Source: Chionis minor
Lineage: Eukaryota > Chordata > Aves > Charadriiformes > Chionididae
Length of the DNA: 64,000 bases
Direction of reading: 5' to 3'
NCBI GenBank assembly: GCA_013398295.1
Contig: VZSF01009945.1
Location: forward strand, 372,001-436,000
The translations under genes were made by a program, and so were the position numbers. Of the stretch, positions 1 to 13,400 are shown in pieces. Positions within the stretch are counted from its first letter, which is position 1. Each line of letters starts with the position of its first letter. The notes under the pieces were generated by a model. The model was not told the DNA's origin and did not search any database. It saw nothing but the letters and a program-made list of their open reading frames with translations.

Positions 1-3000
1 CCAATGTACCTTTCCACAGCCACTTGAAGACACAGAAGACTTTCTTTCAACATTTCCAGCTCCTTCTGCGGTGTCCCATATAGATAGATGCAGAAGTCTT
101 GGGGCCCTTTTTGATCAGGAATCTATATACGTCAAGGTGAGAATTGCCCATTGAGCTGCTGCTGAGCAATATGAAACTTCCTCCCACCATAATGTCTCCG
201 TATAGTTCTCACTACCAGCCAGCTTAGGGAACTAGCAAGGAAGCTTGCAAAATAAATTCATCTCTTCTGTGACAATGCACAGTGTTCCTACTAAATCACA
301 AGATTTAGTCTATCCTACGTGAAACTGGAAAACTTGCCTGTGACCTACAAAGAACCATTCCAACCTTTTCCTGGTGACCAGCTGGCTGTCGTCATAGAGA
401 AATACCACACATACATATATGGTACATGCCACACTTCCAGTCCTGATGCAGTCCTGCTTATCCCAGTAACTACCTTGTCAAAGCACATGGCTGCCTGCTA
501 GGACTAACATTTGAGAGATCTGCTTCTAATTTATTTATTGCAATGTCAACACCGAATAACTTAAGCACATTTTCCACAGATGACTGCACAATTTTTTTAA
601 CACGCTGTTTCATGTCTGCGTGCCGCTAAGCATTCCAAGATTTTTTTGCAAGCTGTCACATATTTTTTTGGCATTACATAACCATTTCATCCATGAACTG
701 CTAGTGGACTTTTTACCTGATGCTGAAGTAAGCTCTATCTATCTGCAAGCCTACTTCTTCCATTTGTCTCAGCTAAGGAATATAAATTTTAATAATTTTG
801 TGAGTGAACCAGTATGTTCGCTGATGTGAGCTTCTGTATCGATTGTCTTATCTCACTGAAAGAAGACAGACAAACTGCCAATATGGTCATCTCTCCCTTC
901 ACAGAGAAGAGCTTGGTGGTAACATCAGATTGTGCCCTCATATACTTACTTCATACCTACAAAACTAGAACTGGATTTTTCCCCTTGAAAATAATTTCAG
1001 TTTCATAACCATTGCTGCAAGGATCTCAGAGTATCTTACATTAGGATTCTTAACGAAATGTTGGAGAGGATGCTTTTTGACAGTGTCCTTGCTTCTACTC
1101 ACTTTCACAGCATTAGCTGGTTGCTAGTGTCATGTGCTTACATTTAGCCATTTGATCGGTCATAAAGATTCAATATTTCTTTCAAAAATTCAGCAGAATT
1201 ACTTGCACATTCAAAATAGTTATTTTTTTGAATTAGAGTGTATATCTCTAAGAAAGCCTGGAAAATCAGTCTTGACAGATAATAAAGTGGTTATAAAGCT
1301 AAGTATTTTAAAGCAGCTTTCATTTAACCCAAACTTTGGCTGAGCTCCAGCAAAAAGATTTATCTCTATTGTTAAACATTTTGGTGATATCCTTGGACTA
1401 AGTTTTAAATGAAGAGTGGTTAAAGTACAGTTTTCAGATTAAAATAAAAAACTAGGCAAAGCTTTGTGATTCAAGTCACAGATATTGGCAGCTTCATGCA
1501 GGTGTAATAGTTTTCAGAGGCAAACCTCAAACTAGTATAAAAGAAAGCTGGTAAAGAATTTGAAGAGATACCTTGTGAATGGAAATCACGGAGTTTCATG
1601 CAGGTCTAGCAAAAAGCACAGGGCTCTGGTTATATTTGAATTACTGCTGCTTTGTAGAACACCAGCTCATGGGTTGCCAGCACTGATCTGAAACTATTCT
1701 GAGCCTAGGTTGTTCCTGAAAGAGATACAGCATTTTCCAACCATAGACCTACTGAAAAATTATTATACCTGGGATTTTTTTATTATTCTTCTCACCCGCT
1801 CCCCCGCCTCCCAAAAAAACACCAAAAAACTCCAATCCCAATATATTAGATCTACTAGAGTCATAACATACTTTTCTGGAAGCTCCACAGCACTAATAGC
1901 TCCATCGTTTCTCCTTTAGAGACAAAGATGTATGGCGAGAGTGTTCTCTTCTCCCACTTCAACCTTGGCAAGCCCTGGGTTCATCTATGGGAGAGGCAGC
2001 AAACTTCACGCTGCTCAGAGGCTCTGCTCGTACAGACTAATAAAAGAACTGCTTAGCTCCTGCACTTCGTTGGTTCAACAGGACCAGAAGGGTTATGATG
2101 TAATGATTTAAATATTTTTGTCATTAAAATCAAAACTCACTGGAATAGATCAGTAGACAGGGTGCCACTTCTATAGAAAACTCCCTGATGCTTCAACAGA
2201 TGTAGTTGAAACAAAATGCCATCTTCCTCTGCCTTTGACCCAGAGGTTCAAGGAAGGGCAGAATTTCCTGGATTTCCCTGCAAAAGGTTAGGGATTAGGA
2301 ATCACTTTTTAAATACTTCTGTTAGCAGTTGCAAAGGGACTCTTCTTTGAGTGTGATCTGTTTCTTTTCTCCCCTCTAGCTTGAGTCAGGGTTCTTAAAA
2401 GATTCTGAGCAGTATCAAAGGAGAAGAGCACCTGTCTGACATGTGCAGCTTCTACTAACTCTGAACATGAGACCTGGAGTGAATTATGAATGGTGTGTCA
2501 TGCAGACCACTATTTCCTAGAAAACAAACCCTGAAATTACTGAAACTTGACTTGCAAAAGCCATGCTGCTTCCAGTGCCATGACACACTTTTCTTGTTGT
2601 CTATGGTCCAAGAGTGGTGTCTCTCTTATCAAAGAATCAACCAAGGTCTCCCTTCCCAGGTCCTCACTCAAGACATACATTGGGCTGTACACTGGGCAGA
2701 CATAAATTGACAGACAATCCCAAGCCCCAAAGAGTTTACTATTTCAATTCAAAAACAACGTAGACAAAGGATGGTGCAAAAGATGCAGGTATGCATGCTT
2801 GAAGACTAAGAAAGTGTCAGTGGTTGAGGTTGGAAAAGAGCCATAGTCCTGTGAGTTCTGTCCCGATGCTTTCATCACCTGCCTGCACTACCCATCTGCA
2901 TTGAAGTTTGGCAATTCCAGGCACTGTATCAATTAATTCTAGTGGGTTACTGGGCTTATTTGTTTAAAACAAAACATAAAAAAGGTTTTTTATCTCCAAG

Positions 3001-4152
3001 ATCAGAACTATCTCAGAAATGCAAGATAAAGTGCTGTTTTAAAAACTGATTCCCAGAAGTAAACAGCCACACCTGTGTATTTAATACTGTCTGGACCGAT
3101 CCTCAGCCCTTTATTCTGAGCAAGCCTAGCTTCCTAATCCTCATGTATATAGAAGGTTTATTTGTGTTTTTAAGGCTGTTGGACTTTTGTTTTCTTTCCA
3201 TGCTGAGTGGAAAGATACTGGCTCATTATTTATGAGAGGCTAAGTCTGATTCTCTTACCTTGCTCCTTTTACAGCTATGCAAAGCTGATGTGAAACACCA
3301 CTATTCTGAATTAATTGGCACTTCATATTCACACTGCACGGGCAAAAAGGCTAGGGTAGACATAGGGCAGTGGAGAAGCAAGCCTTTGAGAGAGACATAT
3401 TTAATCAGAGGCAATATAAATTGGATGATGAAACTCTCCACTTATGGGCATGATGTCTTTTAGACTCTTTCAAAATAACCTTATTAAAACATACCTGCTA
3501 TTACCAAAAATTATGCAGGAGTGTAATTTCTTCTCTCTCTCCAGAATGAAGACATTTCAATGTAACTGATATTTTAATCAACATATCCCCTTTAAAATCT
3601 CTTCTCTCCCTTCTCTGATAGCTTCTGCAGTTTTGGACAATCTGAGATTTTTCTTTGTTGGTATTAGAACTAGAAAAAAGCAATGGCAGCAGCATCTCTA
3701 GTGAAATAGGAATCATTCACATGTGTCAAAGCAGATAAAGGAGTTTTGATCACTTCAACCCTTTACCTAGGTATTTTCTTTAATTATAGAAAATTTTAGC
3801 TGCCATTATGTAACAGCATGTGACATCACTTCATAAAATCCTCACTCCTTTCCCCCAGCCCATTCAGATCCTAGGAAGAAGAGAAATTCTGTTGTAAAAT
3901 TTAAGTAGAAAGAAGATTAAGAACCACTAAATAATACTAGAGCAATTCATTGGTTTGATTAGTGTTCAGGCCATTATTAGTGAAATAAAAAGAGATAGAC
4001 TTACTTTCAAAGACATTAGAACACATACAAGTCCCATAGTCTTCACTAGATTGTACCAGCATTGCTAATCTCTGGACTTGACAAGCTATTGTGTTAGGCA
4101 TGATGGCTGATCTCTGTTGGCCTCTGACGGTGGGCCAGAAAGTGCTCTTTTT

Positions 4153-4199
4153 TTGACCCTTTTAGCTGAATGACCCTTTGACCCTTTTAGAATGAATGC
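4153..4199. repeat. Short tandem duplication, about 25-bp unit
   Basis: The block TTGACCCTTTTAG occurs twice, with a 25-bp offset (starts near 4153 and 4178), and each copy is followed by a similar GAATG-containing segment. This looks like a simple local tandem duplication inside KCNC1 intron 1. No function is implied. Confidence 0.6.
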
Positions 4200-5656
4200 T
4201 GTTCTCCTCAGAAAAACATACTCGCTGAATTTGGTGTTATTAGATTTTGCTTATAGTTTGCTAGATATTTTACCAGATAATTAACAAAGAATAATATTCA
4301 GAAGAAAAAAGGGATGGGGGCAATATAAATTGGGGATCACAAACATAAATCTATGTCAGTGATCTATTACACCTTCATTTGCGGCAAGCTGCTAAACTGT
4401 TGCGTCCCAAGCAGATGCAGGTGATAAATCTATCAGAGATGGTTGCCAGTGAACGAATTGTCAGGCCTGATTCTCAGGCATTTCTGCACTTCTTTGGGTC
4501 AGCCAAGGGACTGGGGACCTATAATGGCACCTTTATTAAAAGGCTGCTTTCTATTGTCTTCTACTTTCAGTCTGTGCAGACCTTCTTCTAAAACAAAAAA
4601 CCAAGAGCCTTTCAATATTGAAGCACAGAATGACTAAAGAGCATTTTTACTTACCAAATATAAAATAGGCTTTAGGATTAGACAGTAATTCAACAGAGAA
4701 AAAAAAATTAAATTGAAGAAAAAATACTGGGATTCTTCCTGTCAATACCATTGCTCAGACACGGTTTTTTTAAATCTTGAAAGCAGACCCACACTTCCAA
4801 AGCTGCAAAGCATTCAAGAACATGTCTATCCCTGAGAAAGGGCTCTGGACATTGTTAAATATAGCTAGAAGGAAGCAAACGCTTCACATTCATTTAGCAG
4901 GAGCTTCCTGCTCTGCTGAACAGTAGACTAAAAGTTCTCAATTCCCCTCTGAAGCCATGGTGTACACACACACCAGCTACCAGCAAGGGAAATCATGGGT
5001 GTGATATTCTCTGCTGATAATGCTCCTAGCATGTACCACTGCAGACAACTTAAATGTCCTGTCAGAATTGGTTATTTCTTCCCTTTAATACAGCAAAACA
5101 ACACGTTTCAAGACACTTGTGCAAGGTCGGCCTGAAGGTTCTCCTAAGCAGGGAAAACTCACTCAGGAGAGAGATTCATATACACCAAGAGGATAATTGC
5201 ATTTTGAATCAGTATAAAGAAAGGGGCCTTCTTCACAGACCCCTTAAAATGCAAAATGTTTTTATTCCCCTCTCTGCTTCTTATCTATGAGAGCTACCTG
5301 ATTTAATGACGTGTCAGCATTTCCTTCTGCAGCTTGAATTCTCACATAAAATTACTCTATGGTAAAACTCTACTCCAGGCCAAAATGGAGCAGATATGCT
5401 GAGGTTGCTAGGGACATTTTCCTTAGTTCTTGGTACAAGATGCTTTTTGTTTCTTATTTTACTCATACTGAGCCAATTGGGGTATTAACATCTACTTAAC
5501 TAAGCTTTCAGTGTTAACAACGTCCTACACAAACTGACTTTGACCATGAGACAGTTGATATATTAAAGTCAGTAATATTAAAACGAAAGCATATAGAACC
5601 TGTACATGTTTATCTAAGATCACAAAGCACATGACAAACATCAGCTGGTATTTTTT

Positions 5657-5700
5657 TAACCTCTTTTACAGATGGATAAACTGCATGGAGAAATTTCCCT
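5657..5700 (-). repeat. Possible MIR-like SINE relic
   Basis: The + strand here reads CCTCTTTTACAGATGGATAA followed by ACTG. This resembles the reverse complement of the MIR segment around its conserved CCTCATCTGTAAAATGG motif. Only about 40 bp look related and the flanks do not align by eye, so this may be coincidence. Confidence 0.3.
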
Positions 5701-5997
5701 GATAACAGGAGAAACTGATAAAAACATACTTTCAGTCCTGTTTCTCAATTTCTCCAAACTCCAGATTGTTTACCTTCCAGGCATCTATTTACATTAGACA
5801 TTGATTTTAGCACACATCAGACATGTATTAGATCATCACATAACAATGCTATGATAGCCTGAGGCATTTAGGGGAAGGTACTGGCAGTTTTTAAATCTGT
5901 AACAATGGTTAGGTTTTTTGGCTACAAAGTTGGATTCGAAAAGCAGGAGGGCCTGTTTACTTCTGCATCCTTCCAAGCTTATTTGCTCTTATTGGCC

Positions 5998-6155
5998 AAA
6001 CACTGGCACAGGCTGCCCAGAGAGGCTGTGGGATCTCCAACCTCGGAGGTATTCAGACCTGGATTGGACAAGGCTCTGAGCAACCTGGTCTAACTTTGAA
6101 GTTGTACGAAACAACCTCCAGAGGGCCCTTCCAACCTAAGCAATTCTGTGATTTT
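5998..6155 (+). mobile_element. CR1 LINE 3' fragment
   Basis: The sequence runs GGCACAGGCTGCCCAGAGAG, then a CTGTGG...GGAGGTATTCA segment, then GGCTCTGAGCAACCTGGTCT, and ends CCTTCCAACCTAAGCAATTC TGTGA. That is the order of landmarks in the 3' end and 3'UTR of avian CR1 non-LTR retrotransposons. The copy is 5'-truncated, as is usual for CR1, carries internal deletions, and has no usable reverse transcriptase frame. It sits in KCNC1 intron 1 in the sense orientation. CR1 is abundant in birds and other sauropsids, so this copy helps place the organism. Confidence 0.9.
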
Positions 6156-7677
6156 ATTCTCTGTCAGTTTCTCTGTATTCTATTAAATAGTTCACCTCAA
6201 ACTGTGGCAAATCCTTGTTTTGACTTTGTTTGCTAATAGGGAAGGTCAAGCGTAATTCTGCACTAGGTCTACCCACAAAAGGAACAGGAGGAACTTCTTG
6301 ATTGCAGGAGAGCTTTGGTAGCTTGAAGCATAGGTTATTTTTAACGGGTCTATGACTGTGGCAGCAAATTCTTTCAGATTATTACACTGCATTTACTGGC
6401 AACAGACAATTAGAAGAAACTAGTTCTTTTTAACCCCTATTTTGGCTACACTGCTGAAAAGGTGATATTATGAATAACAGGCCACTATAAGAATATTTGA
6501 ATATTATTTTGATTTCCACAGTTGCTCCTGAAGACAGTGAAATAGTATCTTATGTAATGTCTCTTGTCAAGGTGACACACAAGACAAACAGGAAGATAAG
6601 AGATGTAGGGGGTGAAATGGAAAGAGGCGTTACCATTATTGTACCACTCCAACATACAAAGAGCATTCTTAGATATATGCAAACTACTTAACTGATTAAA
6701 GGAGGATTGAGCAGAACAACTGTGGTTACAAGGGCTGTGAATTTTGGCCTGACTGTCCCCCTCAATTATCCTGGAATACAACCAAGAGATCTCCTGAGAA
6801 AAGCAGAACCTGCAACATAAGAGGCAAATACTCCTAAGACAAACACTCGTTGACTTTGGGGGCTGCTACCACCTTCACTGTAAATTGATTAACCAAATTG
6901 TAATCCAACAGCCTTAAAAAAGGTTCACCTAGTTCTGGTACAAGTCTTACACTGTAATGAGAATCTCTTCAAGAAAACCTTGCCTGGTAAAATTCAACCT
7001 CCTTTGGAGAATTCTGTCTCCTCTTGGACCAACTGAAAGGCACACCTGAAACCTCTTTCTTCCCGTCCTTGTCCTCCGTCCCTGAAAGATCTGGAAAAGG
7101 GAACTGAGAAAAGATGTTTACTCTAGGAGAGCTTGGTTTGATACATGCCTCTTCCTCAGCCTGTCCCTGGGATTTGGTAAGAAAGTCCAACGATGCCAAG
7201 CAGGACTCTGTTCATTGCTGCAGAGTCCACCTGACACTACCACCAGTATTTACTAGCACCTACTGAGATGTGAAACACCACAACTGTCACTAAGCTGGGA
7301 GCAGGAGGCGACCCCATACACCTGACACAATGCTGCAAAAAGACTTTTGCATGACAATTGTCCTAGGAGGTGAGCTCTATCTTTAAGACTAGGAAATAAC
7401 AAGATCAAGTTCAGGAAGGTAGAATTTCAATTTGCCTTTAACCTTAAATCCCACAGAAAGCTCTGAAATTTAAATGCTTGCTTAAATTTACACTCACACT
7501 AAAGTGCTATCTGTATAGGAACGGATGTTAGCATGTACTTATATACTGCTCTCACTCCGAGTTTGAAGGTTAGGCTGTCTGCAGGTGACACTTGGCATCT
7601 TAGGGACACAGGAAGAAGGCTTGGCATTATCTTTGGTTTTCATACAGTTTTTGTCTCTCCCTGGTGCTTCAGAATGA

Positions 7678-8700
<1,023 letters not shown>

Positions 8701-9679
8701 CCGTTAACCTCCATCCCGTGTAGTGATTTAAGATTCAGCCAGACTGCTTTCTTAGAGCAATGGGTAGCACATTTATCCATTCTAGTCCCACCATCACACA
8801 GTGAATAATATGTGTGAAGTCTAGGTTGCAGGGACAAACGGTACAGTGGAGGCTGATCAGCAAAACTAAGGATGAGAGCACGCTCTAGGAGCCCAAACTT
8901 TGGTCCTGGTTAAGGGCATACAAGTCTCAAGATATTTTGAAGAGCTGTTACATCTAGTGGAAGAATTTTGAGAGTTCTACAGCTATGTTGCTGGACTGTG
9001 TAATGCATCTCAGAGGCTCCTGAGAGCTGAATGCTTCATAGAGCAGAGTAGGAGCCAAGTACTCAGCAATCACAGAGTTTTCTGACAAAACAGGGCTGGA
9101 ATTCAAAACAGCCAGATGCTTTCTCATTTGTTCCCATTTGGGACCTTTCAGCTGTTTTAAATGGCAGATATTGTACATCTCATTACAGAAACTAGGTGCC
9201 TAGTAAGTTGAAGGGACAACCACACCATCATGCATATTCATGAGACAATCCCGTCTCTTTCTGATGATTAACTGCAAAGTAGAACAACAGCTCAAATTCT
9301 TGACACTAATGCAAAATGACTCACTCTGAGACAAGACTAGATGTAAGGATGTTTATTCCATGGCATGCAAATCAATCTATTCTATAATATTGCACTAGAA
9401 TTTAGCATTTAGAACTATGACGAGTTTTGAACCACATTTTCTAAAGCACGCTCCTTTTGCAAGTATGGGTTGGTGAGTTACAGCTCTTTCAACCTTCTAG
9501 CAGCAAAGGCCAACTGGAAAGGGTCTGACTGGTCATTACTGGCCAGTTTGGCCTAAACAGTGATCACCTCATAATATGGTATTCTTATTTTTAATTATAC
9601 TGATTCATGTTAGCAATGAAACCAGAGCAAAATTGAGCATACTAATTCTACTGGGAGGGGGGAGGGAAATGGAAAAAAT

Positions 9680-9720
9680 ACTAGTCACCATGGAATATAT
9701 TATAATATCCCATGGCTAGT
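9680..9720. repeat. 41-bp imperfect palindrome
   Basis: Outer arms ACTAG (9680-9684) and CTAGT (9716-9720), inner arms CCATGG on both sides, and an AT-rich centre (ATAT...ATAT) make a nearly perfect inverted repeat, broken by a 3-base bulge (TCA) on the left arm. It could form a hairpin as DNA or RNA. It lies in intron 2, about 1 kb after the Kv3.1a stop, so it would be in the 3'UTR of that isoform if the transcript runs this far. A short non-autonomous DNA transposon relic is another reading. Confidence 0.55.
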
Positions 9721-10254
9721 GGTTAATTATGGGAATATCTCAGTTTTATGAGAATCCTCCTATAGCATATAAAGTTACGGGGCTCCAATTTGATTATTTA
9801 AAGCCCATAATCTACCTCTACCCATGGAATATCACTATTTATTCTATGGAGTAATTTTGAAGTAGATAACCATGTTGAAAACAAAGCCAACTTCATTTTT
9901 GGCAGATGTTCCAGCCAAGTTGCATAGTAGACACTCTTCAGTCTATTCAGAATATCCCCGTGTTGTATTAGAACAGATCACCAGTCAAGTGATTTTAACT
10001 GACGTCTAGTCAAAAAGAGATGTTTTGAAAGAGCTAGCATATACCTATGATGGTCTTGTGTTATCATTTTTTTACTTTGAAAAAGTTCTAATTTGTTACT
10101 CATTGTGAGTGAGGTATTCTCTCATCATCTCATAGCCATGCATGTTGATGTCATTGTGAGAGGCACAAAGAAAGTGCGACTTTCCTTTGTGTGTGACTTC
10201 ACCAATGCCAATGCGAATTTTGGAGGGGAAGAGCTGGTGGGAACCTTTCTCTTC

Positions 10255-10312
10255 ATTTCTTTCTATTCTATTTTCTCTTCTTTTCTTATTTCTTTTCCCT
10301 TTTGTGCAACTA
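10255..10312 (+). repeat. Pyrimidine-rich tract
   Basis: About 58 bp made almost entirely of C and T (TTTCTTTCTATTCTATTTTC and similar), within KCNC1 intron 2. Low-complexity sequence, with no adjoining AG-bounded exon that I can recognise. Confidence 0.6.
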
Positions 10313-10379
10313 TGTAAAATTCATTCCAAAGGTAAATAGCTTTCATTTTTTTTGTTAAAGGCTATTCCATTGCAACAGG

Positions 10380-10434
10380 CCAATCACAATCACGTGACTG
10401 ATAGACTGTCTCTTTCCTATTGTATCTTTGGCGC
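10380..10434 (+). promoter_or_regulatory. Promoter-like motif cluster (CCAAT, E-box, E2F-like)
   Basis: Within 55 bp there is a CCAAT box (10380-10384), the E-box palindrome TCACGTGA (10390-10397; a USF/TFE-type site) and TTTGGCGC (10427-10434; an E2F-like site). CpG-containing motifs are scarce in this AT-rich intron, so the grouping stands out. It may be a chance cluster, an intronic enhancer or promoter, or part of an old LTR. No coding exon or transcript start is identifiable beside it. Confidence 0.2.
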
Positions 10435-13400
10435 GTAAGCGTATGGTTTTATCATCCATTCCCCTCAGGTTGCAAATGCTTATCACAACTCATGTCCAAG
10501 CAGCAAACTTCCTCATAAGTAGATGTCTTTGTGGCATCACGTATCAAGAGGGAAAGAGGGCACAAAAAATATTGCGTGTCTCCTTCTGTGAGCAATATGC
10601 CAACTATCCAACTGTAATGTGCAAGAGATGCCAGACTCTCGGTACTTTAGCAGTCAGCTACAGAGTGACTTTCCTCTCAGAAATCCCTTGCTTTATAAAG
10701 TTCCTTCCATTACCTACCCTGGTCCTCTCTGGGAACTAGAGGACTAAGAACTCTACGAGTTCAGTGCAATTCCACACTGGTATCCTGAGAATACGTGTAA
10801 TTTTGGTTCATTGTGGAACTGTTTTGCTACCATCAGTGCTCTAAAATCAGCTGTTACCACAATATCCATGAAGTATTGATAGTAACAGCAACTTATCTAT
10901 TTCTGCAATAATTAAGAGAGACTATTTTTATATATGTATCCTAGCATATATATTTTAAGAAGTAACAAAGCACACTTAGACTTCAGCTAACAAAATGGAC
11001 TCGGTTACACTGTTGCTGGAGTTCTGTTTCTGATAATTATTATGCACCACTAGCAGCCAAAAATATTGCCTGCATCTCTTAGCTTCCTAATAGGGAAAGA
11101 TCTATATATGTGCAAGAGAAAAGTAAAAAATAAGTAAGGTCAGAACCGCACGGTTAAAACAAGATCTGCATTGCCTTGGATGTTGAGGTTTGCTTATGTA
11201 ATATGAAGCATTCATAGGCACTGACTTGTTCCTGGAACTACAACCTGCACATTATATGAAAAGAGACTTGCAAGCAGTGAATGTTTCCCATACTGTAAAA
11301 CATTTGGATTGGTTAACAGCACCTAACTGTAAACAACCAGTTAACACTGTACTGGGAACACAGAATGGGTGTCTAACGTTTCTAAAATAATGCCTGAGTT
11401 GTCCAAGATACTTCTTGTAATTTTTAACTGTAAATCTTCTGTGTGACAGTGTCTAGGTGATATAAGTTCATATGATGTATATCCAACACATTCTTCAAAA
11501 AAAAAGCCTGTTTAGCGGCTCAGGTGTAAAGGACATCAAATGAAGTTATTAATTCCATATATTACGTGTGGTGGAATGATCAAACACTTCACAAAACAGT
11601 AATGAGTATGAAATAGTTCCACATATGACTATCTCTTTATAGTCCTCTCATGCACCGTCAGCAGTTCACAGCTGTTCTTGGTGCACACACACAGGGCCAA
11701 GCGGGCTCTACAGAGAGCTCTGCACAGCCACATCCCCATGCCTCCTCTCAGGCTAAGGAGCATTTTCCTGGCACAGACATGAAAACAGCAGAACTTTGCC
11801 CACAGGCTGCACAGCTGCCGCCAATGATGCTATGGTCATTTGCAGGCAAAGCAAAGATGGCTTGAATTTAAATTCTGGTAGGTTTGAATTAAAATTTTAA
11901 ATTGTCCCCAACACTCTCAGCAGCTCAGTCCTGGGCTAATCTACACCTGGCAGGAGGGTATCTTTAAATAACAGCACTTGATTTTAATTTGATATAAGGA
12001 ATGTCTGAGTCAACCCTTTCCGCTCTCCATCCCATCCGATCCCATCAATGGGTGGCTAGGAAAGCAGCAGAAGGGGAGGAAAGGCACTTCAGCATAGAGG
12101 ACAGCAGAGCTACTGCTGCAAGCAGGCCTTCACCAGCAGCATTAAGGAAGTAGAGATTTCCTCTCTACAAAAAAAAAAAAATCTTCTTCAAGGCAGTTTC
12201 TAATGAGCATAAATTCTCAAGATACTGCTTATATAGTGCCTGAAGGAACTGGGCCTGATACAAAGGAACAGATCTCAGCTGACCAATTTGAGTAAAACTC
12301 CTTGACACAGGGATATCTCAGACTATAGAGGACCAGGTGTCCCCTCACTTAAAATATACACACCAAGTTCTAGCATCACCATGTCAAACTACTAACTTTG
12401 TTATGTCACAGTGTCGTTTACACTCCCCATTCAAGATCAGGGCTTAATTTTGCCATTGTCATCTATGTGACAACTACTATATTACAATCAAACACCTGAC
12501 AGGCTAAATAGACGGTAAAGAGAAAATGGAAGTAATCTCCCGTATTTTCGTTTGACACAGGGCTTAATTTAATTGAGCAAGATCACTTGAAAGGTCTGTG
12601 GCAAAGCCATACTTGAACATAACTAAATAAGCAACAGTCATAACCATAGTCTGCTTTGCTGCAGTGTCTTTTATCTAAAGGTTTCTGAGCATTCCAAATA
12701 TTCAGTATCATAACAGAAGTGAAGGAAAAGAAAGTCAAAGCAAAATTTGCTTCAAACAGAAGCAAAACAGAACAAGCCAGTTTCAACCGCTTAAACTCAG
12801 CTGATTTCTGTCCCAAACCACACACTGTGCTACAAATGTAAGTAATTTATCTCAGTACACATAGTGGAACACTTTAAGGCACAAGTTTGTAAGAAAACCT
12901 CAAAACATGCAAAATAAATTTTGAAAGCTCTTAGTTTTGTTTTGAAAGTGTTACTCAACTCTTCAGGCCCTCTCTTCTGTGAGCTGTGTGCTTACCTGAA
13001 GGATAGGTTGACTGCATGGATACTCCTTAGAGTTGCCATAGGAAGAAGTGGTGAATGTAATTTTCCAACACTGTACAAGAAATTTAGAATATGAATGGAA
13101 TTCATAACTTCATTTGGTGTCTACAGCACTGTCTGGTGCCACAGAGCAGTGCTCTTAAGAATGCATCCATAGTACATAAGCAAGGTGATGGGTGATTTTG
13201 GTTTTGTTCAGAAATCTACCCCAACCTTTTACTGTTTTCATATATCTATTTACCACACCAGCACACACAGTGTTTATATTAACTTTAATATGGCCAAAAT
13301 AAGAATTTCTCACCTCTCTGATCCCCTCTGCATGCAGCTTCACTTAACCTATACTCCAAGGATATCATATCTTCATACAAATATATTGTGCAGCCTTTTT

